Below, piece after piece: positions 1-8,222 of a stretch of DNA of 64,000 bases. Every line of letters starts with the position of its first letter. Within the stretch, counting starts at the first letter, position 1. Both the position numbers and the translations under genes were made by a program. Origin of the DNA: Magnetospirillum sp. (GTDB lineage: Bacteria; Pseudomonadota; Alphaproteobacteria; Rhodospirillales; Magnetospirillaceae); the NCBI GenBank assembly GCA_024707145.1, contig JANQAI010000005.1:186001-250000 (forward strand), read 5' to 3'. The notes under the pieces were generated by a model. It did no database searches. It saw nothing but the letters and a program-made list of their open reading frames with translations, and was not told where the DNA came from.

Positions 1-306
1 ACCAGGTCGAGCCCGACATGGATCAGAACCGATGCGGTCATCCCCCCTCCCAAATCGGGTTCCACCGAGGAACCATACTCCATTCGCGGCGGCGCATCCT
101 GCTCTTCCTTGAGCAACAGGCAGTCACCGGCCACCCGCATTTCGATATTCGTGGCCGTGAAGCAACGGCAAGCATGCTCGGGCGTGCAGACGATGGGCTC
201 GCCACCAATAATGAAGCTGGTACCAGCCAAAACCGGACATCCGGCCTGGCTGGTCGAACGCGACGGCACCGCCGTGACAATGACCGGAGAGTCCGAGGAT
301 GTTCAT
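1..306 (-). pseudogene. Remnant of a NodU/CmcH-type carbamoyltransferase, internally deleted and cut by the window edge
   Basis: Read on the minus strand, the frame opening after the TGA at 303-305 encodes TSFIIGGEPIVCTPEHACRC; GEPIVCTPEHA lies at 171-203. This closely resembles the C-terminal block of O-carbamoyltransferases (typically NTSFNVRGEPIVCTPEDAYRCF). That frame stays open to base 1. In another frame, an ATG at 304-306 begins MNILGLSGHCHGGAV, which looks like the start of the same family (MxILGLSxxxHDxA). Start and C-terminal block are under 40 codons apart, while the family is usually above 500 residues. I infer a large internal deletion with junction near 250-270. The family carbamoylates sugars or antibiotics using carbamoyl phosphate, which fits the polysaccharide context. 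The N-terminal match is weaker than the C-terminal one. Confidence 0.6.
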
Positions 307-384
307 CTCGGCTTGCTAGTGAAAGCGCTCCGGCGTGTCAAGCGCGGCCTGACGTGCTAAGACAGGCCCCTCGGCTCGACCGCA

Positions 385-1158
385 ATGAGGGTGACAGTGT
401 CAACGCAAGGTCCGCGCCTGTCGGCGCTGGTGGTGGCCCATAACGAAGAGGCCCAGCTGGCCGATTGCCTGGAACGGCTGCGGCCCGCCGACGAGATCGT
501 GGTGGTGCTGGACAAGTGCACCGACCGCTCGCGCGATATCGCGCTGACCTTCACCGACCGCATCGTCGAGGGCGCGTGGGAGCTGGAAGGGCCGCGCCGC
601 AATGCCGGCCTGGATGCGTGCAGCGGCGACTGGGTGCTGGAGGTGGACGCCGACGAGCGGGTCCCGGCCGAACTGATGGCCGAGATTGGCCGGACCATCG
701 CCCAGGCGCCGCCCGGCATCTTCCTGGTGCCCTTCGACAATTTCATCGGCGCACGCCGGGTGCGCTACGGCTGGGGCGCCTCATGGGGGGTCTCGGCGGC
801 CCCCCGGCTGTCGGCCCGCGGCGCCAAGCGCTGGGGCGACCAGCGCATCCATCCCAGCCTGGAGATGAAAGGGCCGGTGGGACGGCTGACCACCCCCATC
901 GACCATTACGTGGATGCCGATATCTCGGACATGATCAAGCGCCTCGACCGCTACACCACCGCCCGCGCCCGCGACCTGCGCGCCAGCGGGAAGGTGGGCA
1001 GCCTGGCCAACAACCTGCGCCGGGCAGTATCGCGCTTCTTCAAATGCTTCATCGGCCGCAAGGGCTATCGCGAGGGCCATTACGGCTTCCTCATCGCCCT
1101 GTTCGCCGCGCTGTTCCCGCTGCTGTCCTATTTCAAGGCGCGCCTGGAGAAGGAGTAA
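385..1158 (+). CDS. Glycosyltransferase family 2, WaaE/KdtX type
   Basis: A 257-residue GT-A enzyme expected to transfer a sugar from a nucleotide donor onto a lipopolysaccharide core or lipid-linked glycan at the cytoplasmic face of the inner membrane. It begins with the usual GT2 strand (SALVVAHNEEAQLADCLE) followed by DKCTDRS. The block EGPRRNAGLDACSGDWVLE ends in DADERV, the metal-binding DxD equivalent typical of the WaaE group. The C-terminus holds one hydrophobic stretch (YGFLIALFAALFPLLSYF) near residues 232-249, probably membrane-associating. Its 3' end overlaps the convergent WecA-like gene by 26 bases. Donor and acceptor cannot be told from sequence. Confidence 0.85.
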   Translation: MRVTVSTQGPRLSALVVAHNEEAQLADCLERLRPADEIVVVLDKCTDRSRDIALTFTDRIVEGAWELEGPRRNAGLDACSGDWVLEVDADERVPAELMAEIGRTIAQAPPGIFLVPFDNFIGARRVRYGWGASWGVSAAPRLSARGAKRWGDQRIHPSLEMKGPVGRLTTPIDHYVDADISDMIKRLDRYTTARARDLRASGKVGSLANNLRRAVSRFFKCFIGRKGYREGHYGFLIALFAALFPLLSYFKARLEKE

Positions 1159-2146
1159 GCCCCCGGCTCCAGTGTTGCAGGGCCGCCAGCAGCAGGGCAG
1201 TGACCGCCACGCCGCCGAGAAGCCCCAGCCAGGGTGAGCCGGCGGCGGCCACCACGGCGCAGCCGATCAGCCCGACATTGCCCGCCAACACGGCCAGACT
1301 GACCTGGTCGTGGCGGCGTCCGCCGCGCACGGCGCGCTGGTAAAAGTGCTGGCGATGGGCCCGCCACACCTTTTCGCCCCGCGCCGCCCGCGCCGTGAAG
1401 GTCAGGGTGGCGTCGGCCAGGTAATAGAGCGGCAGCACCAGGGCGGCGGCCAATTGGCCCTCGGCCGCCACCTGGATCAGCAGGCCGCCAAGCAGCAGGC
1501 CGAGAGGGACGCTGCCGACGTCGCCCATGAACATCCGCGCCGGGTGCCAGTTCCACACCAGGAAGCCGGCGCCGGCGGCGGCGCAGGCCAGGCCCAGCGG
1601 CACCAGGCCGGCGGACAGGCCGGCCAGGGCGGCGACCACGGCGATTCCCACCCCAAGCGAGGCGGTTTCCACCCCGGTGATGCCGTCGATGCCGTCCATG
1701 AAATTGTAGAGATTGACGAACCACAGCCAGCCGATGGCGGTGACGGCGCGGTCCAGCCACAGCGGCAGCCAGCCTTGGAACACCGTCTGGCCGGCCGGCA
1801 GCAGGGCGGTCAGCACCATCACCGCCCCCGCCTGGGCGAGCAGGCGCGGCGCCACCGGCAGGGTGTGGCGGTCATCCATCCAACACACCGCCATCAAGCC
1901 CAGCCCGGCGGCGATCATCGCCCACAGCCACACATCGGCGCCGAGGCCCAAGGCGGCCAGCGTCCAGGCCGCCAGCACCGCCGGGGTCACCGCCAGACCG
2001 CCGCCGCGCGGGGTGGGGATGGTATGGCTGGAGCGTTCGTTGGGGCGGTCGAGGATGGCGTGGCGGCGCAGCAGCGCAAGCACCAGGCGGCCGCCGGCAA
2101 TGGAGAGGACACCGGCGGCAACCGCGGGCAATACATCCGTCCACAC
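1133..2146 (-). CDS. WecA/MraY-family polyprenyl-phosphate sugar-1-phosphate transferase (GT4-type)
   Basis: Integral membrane enzyme that moves a HexNAc-1-phosphate (or related sugar) from a UDP donor to undecaprenyl phosphate, the first step of many O-antigen pathways. Family signatures are visible: RPNERSSHTIPTPRGGG near the N-terminus, the aspartate pair in WMDDRH, NFMDGIDGITGVE, MFMGDVGSVPLG and the late AHRQHFYQ histidine motif. About ten hydrophobic segments separate them. The open frame runs much further upstream, but that extension is Arg/Pro-rich and unlike the family. I chose the GTG at 2146 because GGGGGA sits about 8 bases before it and the first helix starts immediately; this gives 337 residues. 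It faces the ligase gene across a short region holding a 12-bp tandem repeat. Confidence 0.85.
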   Translation of the reverse strand: MWTDVLPAVAAGVLSIAGGRLVLALLRRHAILDRPNERSSHTIPTPRGGGLAVTPAVLAAWTLAALGLGADVWLWAMIAAGLGLMAVCWMDDRHTLPVAPRLLAQAGAVMVLTALLPAGQTVFQGWLPLWLDRAVTAIGWLWFVNLYNFMDGIDGITGVETASLGVGIAVVAALAGLSAGLVPLGLACAAAGAGFLVWNWHPARMFMGDVGSVPLGLLLGGLLIQVAAEGQLAAALVLPLYYLADATLTFTARAARGEKVWRAHRQHFYQRAVRGGRRHDQVSLAVLAGNVGLIGCAVVAAAGSPWLGLLGGVAVTALLLAALQHWSRGLTPSPGAP

Positions 2147-2203
2147 GCTTGAAATCCCCCAATCTTCGGTACGCCGCCAGCCCCGCGGGCGGCGGCAGAT
2201 GCG

Positions 2204-2227
2204 ATATACGGAACCATATACGGAACC
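2204..2227. repeat. Perfect 12-bp tandem direct repeat in a divergent promoter region
   Basis: ATATACGGAACC occurs twice without a gap (2204-2215 and 2216-2227), between the divergent WecA-like gene and the O-antigen ligase gene. Its placement suggests an operator or activator site. A related TACGG/GGTAC element lies upstream of both asnB-like genes. No matching regulator is encoded in the window, so function is inferred from position only. Confidence 0.45.
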
Positions 2228-2261
2228 GGCAAAGGATGGTATATGAGCCGGCGTCCACCAC

Positions 2262-3524
2262 ATGCCGGTCCAGCCGGGGGATTTCTTGCCAAACGTTGCC
2301 GACAGGCCTGCGCGTTCCGCCGCGGCGGTCCCTTTTGCCGTAGCGTTTCTCTGCGGCGCGGCAATCCCCAGCTCCATCATCTTCGGACGTGGCGCCCTGG
2401 CGGTGGCGGTGGCGTTGATCGCCCTGGCCGTACTGGCGGCGACACGCATGGGACCCGGATGGCCGGTACTGGCCCGGCCGGCGCGCCTGCCGCTGTTGCT
2501 GGCCGGATTGGTCTTCGCCGCCTGGCTCCCTTCGCTTCCGGGCTCGCTGAACGTTGCCGTTTCGGCCGGCACCATGGCCCGGGTGGCGCTGCTGGTGGCG
2601 GGCGGCGTGCTGCTGTGGTCGTTCCTGACGGCGCGGCCCGAACTGACGCGCTCCCTGAACAAGGTTTTCCTGGTCGGCATGATCGCCGCCGGCCTGTTCG
2701 TGCTGGCCGCCTCGACGGTGGCGCCGGCGCTGGTCGCCTTCCGCACCCACGGAACCCCCAACCCAGCCCTGCAGTTCAAGGCTTCGGCCTCGGTGTTCGC
2801 CTGTGCCTTTCCGGTAGTGATCTATGCCGGCTGGCGTCTGGGCGGGCGCTGGCGGGCGGCCGCCCTGGTCGCGGTGGTGCTGGGCCTGTTCGCCATCCAG
2901 GCCACCCACAGCCGGTCGGGCCTGGCCGGGCTGCTGATCGCCATCGGCGTCGCCCTGCTGCTGCTGGCCGGCCACCGTTTCGGCCGCCGCATCGGCGCCG
3001 CCCTATGGGCCGCGGCCATCGCAATTCCGACGGCAGCCTTGGGCTGGATGGTGTCGCGGCCACTGGAAATCTGGCACGGCCCCTATGCCGAGCGCGTGCC
3101 CGCCTGGGTCATCGACCCCCATCGCCAAGTCATCTGGCAGTTCGTCTTCGACCAGTTCCTCGAACGGCCGTGGTTCGGCTGGGGCATCAACACCATCAAC
3201 GAGAGCCCCGGCGCGCATGAGGGCATTCCCGGCCTCGGCGCCGAATTCGTGCCGTCCCACCCCCATTCCTGGCTGCTGCAGATCCTGTCGGAAACCGGTG
3301 TGATCGGGTTCCTGCCGACGCTAGCCGTGGTGGTCGGCGTCGGCGTCGTCGCCGCCCTGGCGTGGAACCGGCATCCCACCCCCCAGCGGCTGGCGTGGCT
3401 GCTGCTGTGGTGTGCATTCTGGATGTCGAGCGCCTTCAACTTCTCGTTCTGGGCAGCGTGGTGGCAGACCGCCGCCGTCCTGTTGGCGGTGCTGGTGCTC
3501 GCCCCCGACGGAGAGGCGGAATGA
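2262..3524 (+). CDS. O-antigen ligase / Wzy-type polymerase (Wzy_C family)
   Basis: A 420-residue polytopic inner-membrane protein with about ten hydrophobic helices. The pattern of the WaaL/Wzy_C superfamily is clear: THSRSGLAGLL at the end of a helix near residue 210, then a large periplasmic loop carrying RPWFGWGINTINES and PSHPHSWLLQILSETGVIGF, whose Arg/Gly/His residues are the family hallmark. Such proteins join polymerised glycan to lipid A-core (WaaL) or polymerise repeat units (Wzy); sequence alone does not separate the two. The stop codon overlaps the next gene's start (ATGA at 3521-3524), indicating translational coupling with the GT4 gene. Confidence 0.85.
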   Translation: MPVQPGDFLPNVADRPARSAAAVPFAVAFLCGAAIPSSIIFGRGALAVAVALIALAVLAATRMGPGWPVLARPARLPLLLAGLVFAAWLPSLPGSLNVAVSAGTMARVALLVAGGVLLWSFLTARPELTRSLNKVFLVGMIAAGLFVLAASTVAPALVAFRTHGTPNPALQFKASASVFACAFPVVIYAGWRLGGRWRAAALVAVVLGLFAIQATHSRSGLAGLLIAIGVALLLLAGHRFGRRIGAALWAAAIAIPTAALGWMVSRPLEIWHGPYAERVPAWVIDPHRQVIWQFVFDQFLERPWFGWGINTINESPGAHEGIPGLGAEFVPSHPHSWLLQILSETGVIGFLPTLAVVVGVGVVAALAWNRHPTPQRLAWLLLWCAFWMSSAFNFSFWAAWWQTAAVLLAVLVLAPDGEAE

Positions 3525-4660
3525 GGGCGCGCCGGCTCGGCCTGCTGGTGGGGCAGGATTGGAGTTTCCTCAGTCACCGGCTGGGATTGGCCCGCGCCGC
3601 CCGCGATGCCGGCTATGATGTGACCGTGATCACACCGCTCGGCGGCAGTGCCCAGGCCATCCGCAACCACGGCTTCCGCCTCAAGCACGTGCCGTTCGGG
3701 CGCAACCTCGGCACTCCGGCCACCGACCTGCTGGCCATCGGGCGCCTGGCCCGCCTGTGCCACGAGCTGGAGCTCGACGTGCTGCACAACTTCGCCTTGA
3801 AGCCGGCCCTCATCGGCGGCCTGGGCGGGTTGTTGGCGGGCGTTCCGGCGGTGGTCAGCACGGTTGCCGGCCTCGGCTACATGTTCATCAACCACAACCT
3901 GAAGACCCGCGCCCTGCGTCTGGCGGTGACCTCCGGCCTGCGCGCCACCATGGGCCGCGCCGGCTGCCGCCTGATCGTCCAGAACCGCGACGACCAAGCC
4001 CTGGTGACCGACGCCGTGGTCGCCGCCGAACGGGTGCGGCTGGTGCGCGGTTCGGGCGTGGATGCCCGGCAGTTCGCCCCCACGCCCGAACCCGAAGGCA
4101 TTCCGGTGGCGGTCCTGCCCGCCCGCATGCTGTGGGACAAGGGCGTCGGCGAGCTGGTGGAAGCGGCGCGGCGGCTACACGCCGCCGGAACGCCCATCCG
4201 CATCGCCCTGGTGGGCGGACCGGATGCCGGGAATCCCCGCAGCGTCGGCGAGGACCAGCTGCGGGCATGGCACGACGAAGGCATCGTCGAATACTGGGGG
4301 CACAGCGGCGACATGCCGGGCGTGTGGGCGCGCGCCCACATCGCCGTGCTGCCCAGCTATCGCGAGGGCCTGCCCAAGGCGCTGCTGGAGGCCGCCGCCT
4401 GCGGCCGGCCGCTGGTCACCACCGACGTGCCCGGCTGCCGCGAACTGGTGGAGCACGGCGCCAACGGCCTGCTGGTGCCGGTGCGGGAAAGCGCCGGGCT
4501 GGCCGAGGCGCTGGCGCGCCTGGCGGCCTCGCCCGAGGAGCGCCTGCGCCTGGGCGCCGAGGCCCGTCGCCGGGTCGAGGCCGAATTGGGCGACAGCGCC
4601 ATCCAGGCGGCGATCCTGGCGGTCTATGACGAAGCCCTGGCCGGGGGACGGCAACGGTGA
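3521..4660 (+). CDS. Glycosyltransferase family 4 (GT-B), PglA/WbpH-like
   Basis: A 379-residue retaining GT-B transferase. The N-terminal domain starts MRARRLGLLVGQDWSFLSHR and has the glycine-rich acceptor-side loop. The C-terminal donor domain has LPARMLWDKGVGELVEAAR and the E-x7-E signature in PSYREGLPKALLEAAACGR. The ATG at 3521 overlaps the ligase stop codon by four bases; the longer upstream frame lies inside that gene and is not family-like. Its own stop overlaps the start of the dehydratase gene (4657), so ligase, GT4 and dehydratase form one operon. The group often adds HexNAc to an undecaprenyl-PP-linked sugar; the actual substrate is unknown. Confidence 0.85.
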   Translation: MRARRLGLLVGQDWSFLSHRLGLARAARDAGYDVTVITPLGGSAQAIRNHGFRLKHVPFGRNLGTPATDLLAIGRLARLCHELELDVLHNFALKPALIGGLGGLLAGVPAVVSTVAGLGYMFINHNLKTRALRLAVTSGLRATMGRAGCRLIVQNRDDQALVTDAVVAAERVRLVRGSGVDARQFAPTPEPEGIPVAVLPARMLWDKGVGELVEAARRLHAAGTPIRIALVGGPDAGNPRSVGEDQLRAWHDEGIVEYWGHSGDMPGVWARAHIAVLPSYREGLPKALLEAAACGRPLVTTDVPGCRELVEHGANGLLVPVRESAGLAEALARLAASPEERLRLGAEARRRVEAELGDSAIQAAILAVYDEALAGGRQR

Positions 4661-6530
4661 AGATGTTCTCGCGCGCCAACATCGCCTTCATGCACGACAC
4701 CTTCTGGGCGCCGGTGTCGCTGCTGGCCGCCCTGTACCTGCGCGTGGGCGGCGATGCGCTGCCCAGCTACCTGCCCATGCTGAAGGTGGCGCTGCCGCTG
4801 TTCACCCTGGTGGCGCCGCTCATCTTCCTCGCCACCGGCATGCATCGCGGCGTCTGGCGCTATGCCTCCACCCGCGACCTGATGGCCATCAGCCGGGCGG
4901 TCGGCCTGTCCATCCTGGTCTTCCTGCCGCTGCTGTTCGCCGTCAACCGGCTGGAGGGCATGCCACGTTCGCTGCCGTTCATCCACGCCCTGGTGCTGCT
5001 GATGGGGCTGGGCGGGCCGCGCTTCCTGTTCCGCGTGCTCAAGGACCGCCGGCAGGCGCGCCGCGGCCTCGACCACACCCGGATCAACGTGCTGCTGGTC
5101 GGGGCCGACGACCAGGCCGACATTTTCATCCGCTATTGCGGCCACCACCCCGATGCCGGCTACCGGGTCGTCGGCATCGTCAGCCGCGACGGCAACCGGG
5201 TCGGACGCGAGATTCTGGGCGTGCCGGTGCTGGGCCTGGTCGACGAGGTGGCCGAGGTGGTCGAGCGGCTGACACGCAAGGGACTGCCGCCGCAACGGGT
5301 CATCCTGTCGCCCGATTTTCCCCCGGCGAGCGGGTGCGCTGGCTGGTCGACGTCACCGCCGAGCTGGGACTAGCCCTGGCGCGGCTGCCGCGCATGACCG
5401 ATTTCAACGACCCCCAGCAACGCCTGCAGATCAATCCCATCGCGGTCGAGGACCTGCTGGGCCGCGCCCAGGTGGTGCTGGACCGCTCGGGTCCCGTGGG
5501 CATGGCCAAAGGCCGCCGCGTGCTGGTCACCGGCGCGGGCGGCAGCATCGGCTCGGAACTGGTGCGTCAGCTGGCCGACCTCGAACCGGCGCGCCTGATC
5601 CTGGTGGAGGCCAGCGAATACGCCCTCTACACCATCGACATGGAACTGGCGGAGCGCTTTCCCGCCGTCGACCGCCGGGCGGTGATCGCCAACGTGCGCG
5701 ACCGCGCGGTGATCGACGCCCTGTTCGCCGAGGAGAAGCCGGAACTGGTGTTCCACGCCGCCGCGCTCAAGCACGTCCCGCTGGTCGAGGACAACCCGGT
5801 GGAGGGCGTGCGGACCAACACTTTCGGCAGCCGCAACATCGCCGATGCCTGCATCGCCGCCGGCGTCGCCGCCATGGTGATGATCTCCACCGACAAGGCG
5901 GTGAACCCGACCAACGTCATGGGGGCGACCAAGCGTCTGGCGGAAAGCTATTGCCAGGCCTTGGACCTGGAAGGCCGCGGCACGCGTTTCATCACCGTCC
6001 GCTTCGGCAACGTGCTGGGCTCGACCGGGTCCGTGGTGCCCCGCTTCCAGGCGCAGCTGCGGGCGGGAGGGCCGATCACCGTCACCCACCCGGAAATGGA
6101 ACGCTTCTTCATGACCATCCGCGAGGCAGTGGAGCTGGTCCTGCAGGCGTCGGCGCTGGGCATCAGCCAACACGACGAAGGCAAGATCTACGTCCTCGAC
6201 ATGGGCAAGCCGGTGAAGATCGTCGATCTCGCCCGCCAGATGATCCGCCTCGCCGGCCTGCGCCCCGACAAGGACGTGGCCATCGAGTTCACCGGCCTGC
6301 GTCCCGGCGAAAAGCTGTTCGAGGAGATCTTCCACGGCGGCGAGCAGCCGGTGCCGACCCGCCAGGACGGCATCCTGCTGGCCTCGCCCCGGCTGGTGCA
6401 GCTGGACGAATTCCGCGCCGGCCTCGCCGCGCTGGAAGATGCCTGCCGGCACCGCGACGAGGGGACGACGCTGGCTTTGGTCAAGCGATTGGTCCCCGAA
6501 TTCGAGCGCATGGTGCACGAGCCGACGTGA
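4657..6530 (+). CDS. CapD/WbpM-type membrane nucleotide-sugar 4,6-dehydratase (frameshifted)
   Basis: Membrane-anchored SDR that converts UDP-HexNAc to a 4-keto-6-deoxy sugar, the entry to bacillosamine-, QuiNAc- or FucNAc-type sugars. The first frame (from 4657) gives about four transmembrane helices and a CoA-binding-like domain ([20 protein letters not shown]) up to VILSPDF. It then leaves frame, and the reading continues one base out with [16 protein letters not shown] and the catalytic domain. There, GAGGSIGSE binds NAD and [18 protein letters not shown] carries the active-site block; the stop is at 6530. Adding one C to the C-run at 5320-5324 restores a product of about 624 residues. 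Neither half alone would be a normal enzyme. Assembly error is the likeliest cause; a true null or slippage cannot be excluded. Confidence 0.85.
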
Positions 6531-6606
6531 CGGCCGATTTTCCCTGCCGCCGCCTGACCCTTCGTGCTATATGCCGTGCCTTCATCCCGACCATTGCCAG
6601 AGGCTC

Positions 6607-8187
6607 ATGATGACCGCCCGCCCCATTCGCCGCGCCCTCTTTTCGGTGTCCGACAAGACCGGACTGGTTGAATTCGGGCGATTCCTGCACGAGCGCGGGG
6701 TCGAGATCCTGTCCACCGGCGGCACCGCCAAGGCGCTGCGCGATGCCAGCCTGCCGGTGACCGACGTGTCCGACTACACCGGTTTTCCCGAGATGCTGGA
6801 CGGCCGCGTCAAGACCCTGCACCCGCTGGTCCATGGCGGCCTGCTGGGCATCCGCGGCAATGCCGAGCACGAGGCCGCCATGGCCAAGCACGGCATCCAG
6901 CCCATCGACCTGCTGGTGGTGAACCTCTATCCGTTCGAATCCACCGTCGCCAAGGGCGCCGACTTCGAAACCTGCATCGAGAACATCGACATCGGCGGCC
7001 CGGCCCTGATCCGCGGCGCCTCGAAGAACCACACCGACGTCACCGTGGTGGTGGACGTGGAAGACTACCAGCCGGTGATGGAATCCATGTCCGCCCATGG
7101 CGGCGCCACCACCCTGGAGCTGCGCCGCCGCCTGGCCGCCACCGCCTATGCCCGCACCGGCGCCTATGATGCCGCCATCTCGGCCTGGTTCGCCGGCCAG
7201 ATCGGCGAGACCTTCCCGCGCCGCGTCGTCGTCTCGGGCGAGCTGAAGCAGTCGCTGCGCTACGGCGAGAACCCGCACCAGCAGGCGGCTTTCTACGTCA
7301 CCGGCGATCAGCGCCCCGGCATCGCCACCGCCCGACAGCTGCAGGGCAAGGAACTCAGCTACAACAACCTGAACGATACCGACGCCGCCTTCGAACTGGC
7401 CGCCGAGTTCGACCGTCCCGCCGTCGCCATCATCAAGCACGCCAATCCCTGCGGCGTGGCGGTGGCCGGCGACGTGGTGTCGGCCTACCGGCAAGCACTG
7501 GCCTGCGACCCGGTCTCGGCCTTCGGCGGCATCGTCGCCATGAACCGCAAGCTCGACGGCGCCACCGCCGAGGAAATCTGCAAGCTGTTCACCGAAGTGG
7601 TGATCGCGCCGGAAGCCGACGAGGCCGCGGTGGCCGCCTTCGCCGCCAAGAAGAACCTGCGCCTGTTGGTCACCGGCGGCATGCCCGACCCGTCGGCGCC
7701 GGGCATGACGCTGCGCGCCGTCGCCGGCGGCTACCTGTTCCAGAACAAGGACAACGGCCGGGTGCTGGAAAGCGAGCTGAGGGTGGTGACCAAGCGCGCC
7801 CCCAGCCCGCAGGAGCTGGCCGACCTGCTGATCGCCTTCCGCATCTGCAAGCACGTCAAGTCCAACGCCATCGTCTATGTGAAGGACGGCGCCACCGTCG
7901 GCATCGGCGCCGGCCAGATGAGCCGCGTCGATTCCTCGCGCATCGCCGCCTGGAAGTCCAAGGAAGCGGCCGAGGCGGCCGGGCTGGCCCAGCCGGGCAC
8001 CATCGGTTCGGTGGTGGCGTCCGACGCCTTCTTCCCGTTCGCCGACGGCCTGCTGGCCGCCGCCGCCGCCGGCGCCACCGCGGTGATCCAGCCCGGCGGC
8101 TCCATGCGCGACGCCGAGGTCATCGCCGCCGCCGACGAGGCCGGCCTGGCCATGGTGTTCACCGGCATGCGGCATTTCCGCCACTGA
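6607..8187 (+). CDS. purH: Bifunctional AICAR formyltransferase / IMP cyclohydrolase
   Basis: Catalyses the last two steps of de novo purine synthesis: formylation of AICAR with 10-formyl-THF, then ring closure to IMP in the cytoplasm. The N-terminal MGS-like cyclohydrolase domain starts [20 protein letters not shown] and contains STGGTAKAL and [15 protein letters not shown]. The transformylase domain contains [13 protein letters not shown], the catalytic [13 protein letters not shown] block and [14 protein letters not shown]. At 526 residues it has the usual length. I chose the ATG pair at 6607/6610, preceded by AGAGG; the upstream in-frame extension is not family-like. It is a housekeeping gene inside the polysaccharide locus and faces asnB across a hairpin. 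Confidence 0.97.
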   Translation: MMTARPIRRALFSVSDKTGLVEFGRFLHERGVEILSTGGTAKALRDASLPVTDVSDYTGFPEMLDGRVKTLHPLVHGGLLGIRGNAEHEAAMAKHGIQPIDLLVVNLYPFESTVAKGADFETCIENIDIGGPALIRGASKNHTDVTVVVDVEDYQPVMESMSAHGGATTLELRRRLAATAYARTGAYDAAISAWFAGQIGETFPRRVVVSGELKQSLRYGENPHQQAAFYVTGDQRPGIATARQLQGKELSYNNLNDTDAAFELAAEFDRPAVAIIKHANPCGVAVAGDVVSAYRQALACDPVSAFGGIVAMNRKLDGATAEEICKLFTEVVIAPEADEAAVAAFAAKKNLRLLVTGGMPDPSAPGMTLRAVAGGYLFQNKDNGRVLESELRVVTKRAPSPQELADLLIAFRICKHVKSNAIVYVKDGATVGIGAGQMSRVDSSRIAAWKSKEAAEAAGLAQPGTIGSVVASDAFFPFADGLLAAAAAGATAVIQPGGSMRDAEVIAAADEAGLAMVFTGMRHFRH

Positions 8188-8194
8188 CCCGAGA

Positions 8195-8222
8195 GGGCGG
8201 AAGGGCGAGCGCCCTTCCCGCC
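8195..8222. terminator. Bidirectional hairpin between convergent purH and asnB
   Basis: GGAAGGGCG (8199-8207) pairs with CGCCCTTCC (8210-8218), with partial extension outward on both sides. It lies exactly between the stop codons of two convergent genes. There is no clear U-tract, so it may act as an mRNA 3'-end stabiliser or a weak two-way terminator. Confidence 0.55.

Noticed and set aside
2147..2779. N-terminal extension of the WecA-like frame
   Set aside because: Low-complexity Arg/Thr/Ala sequence overlapping the ligase gene on the other strand; the family starts at 2146.
4062..5320. Upstream part of the 822-codon frame that contains the CapD catalytic domain
   Set aside because: It overlaps the real GT4 gene and the N-terminal half of CapD in another frame; only the part after the frameshift is coding.
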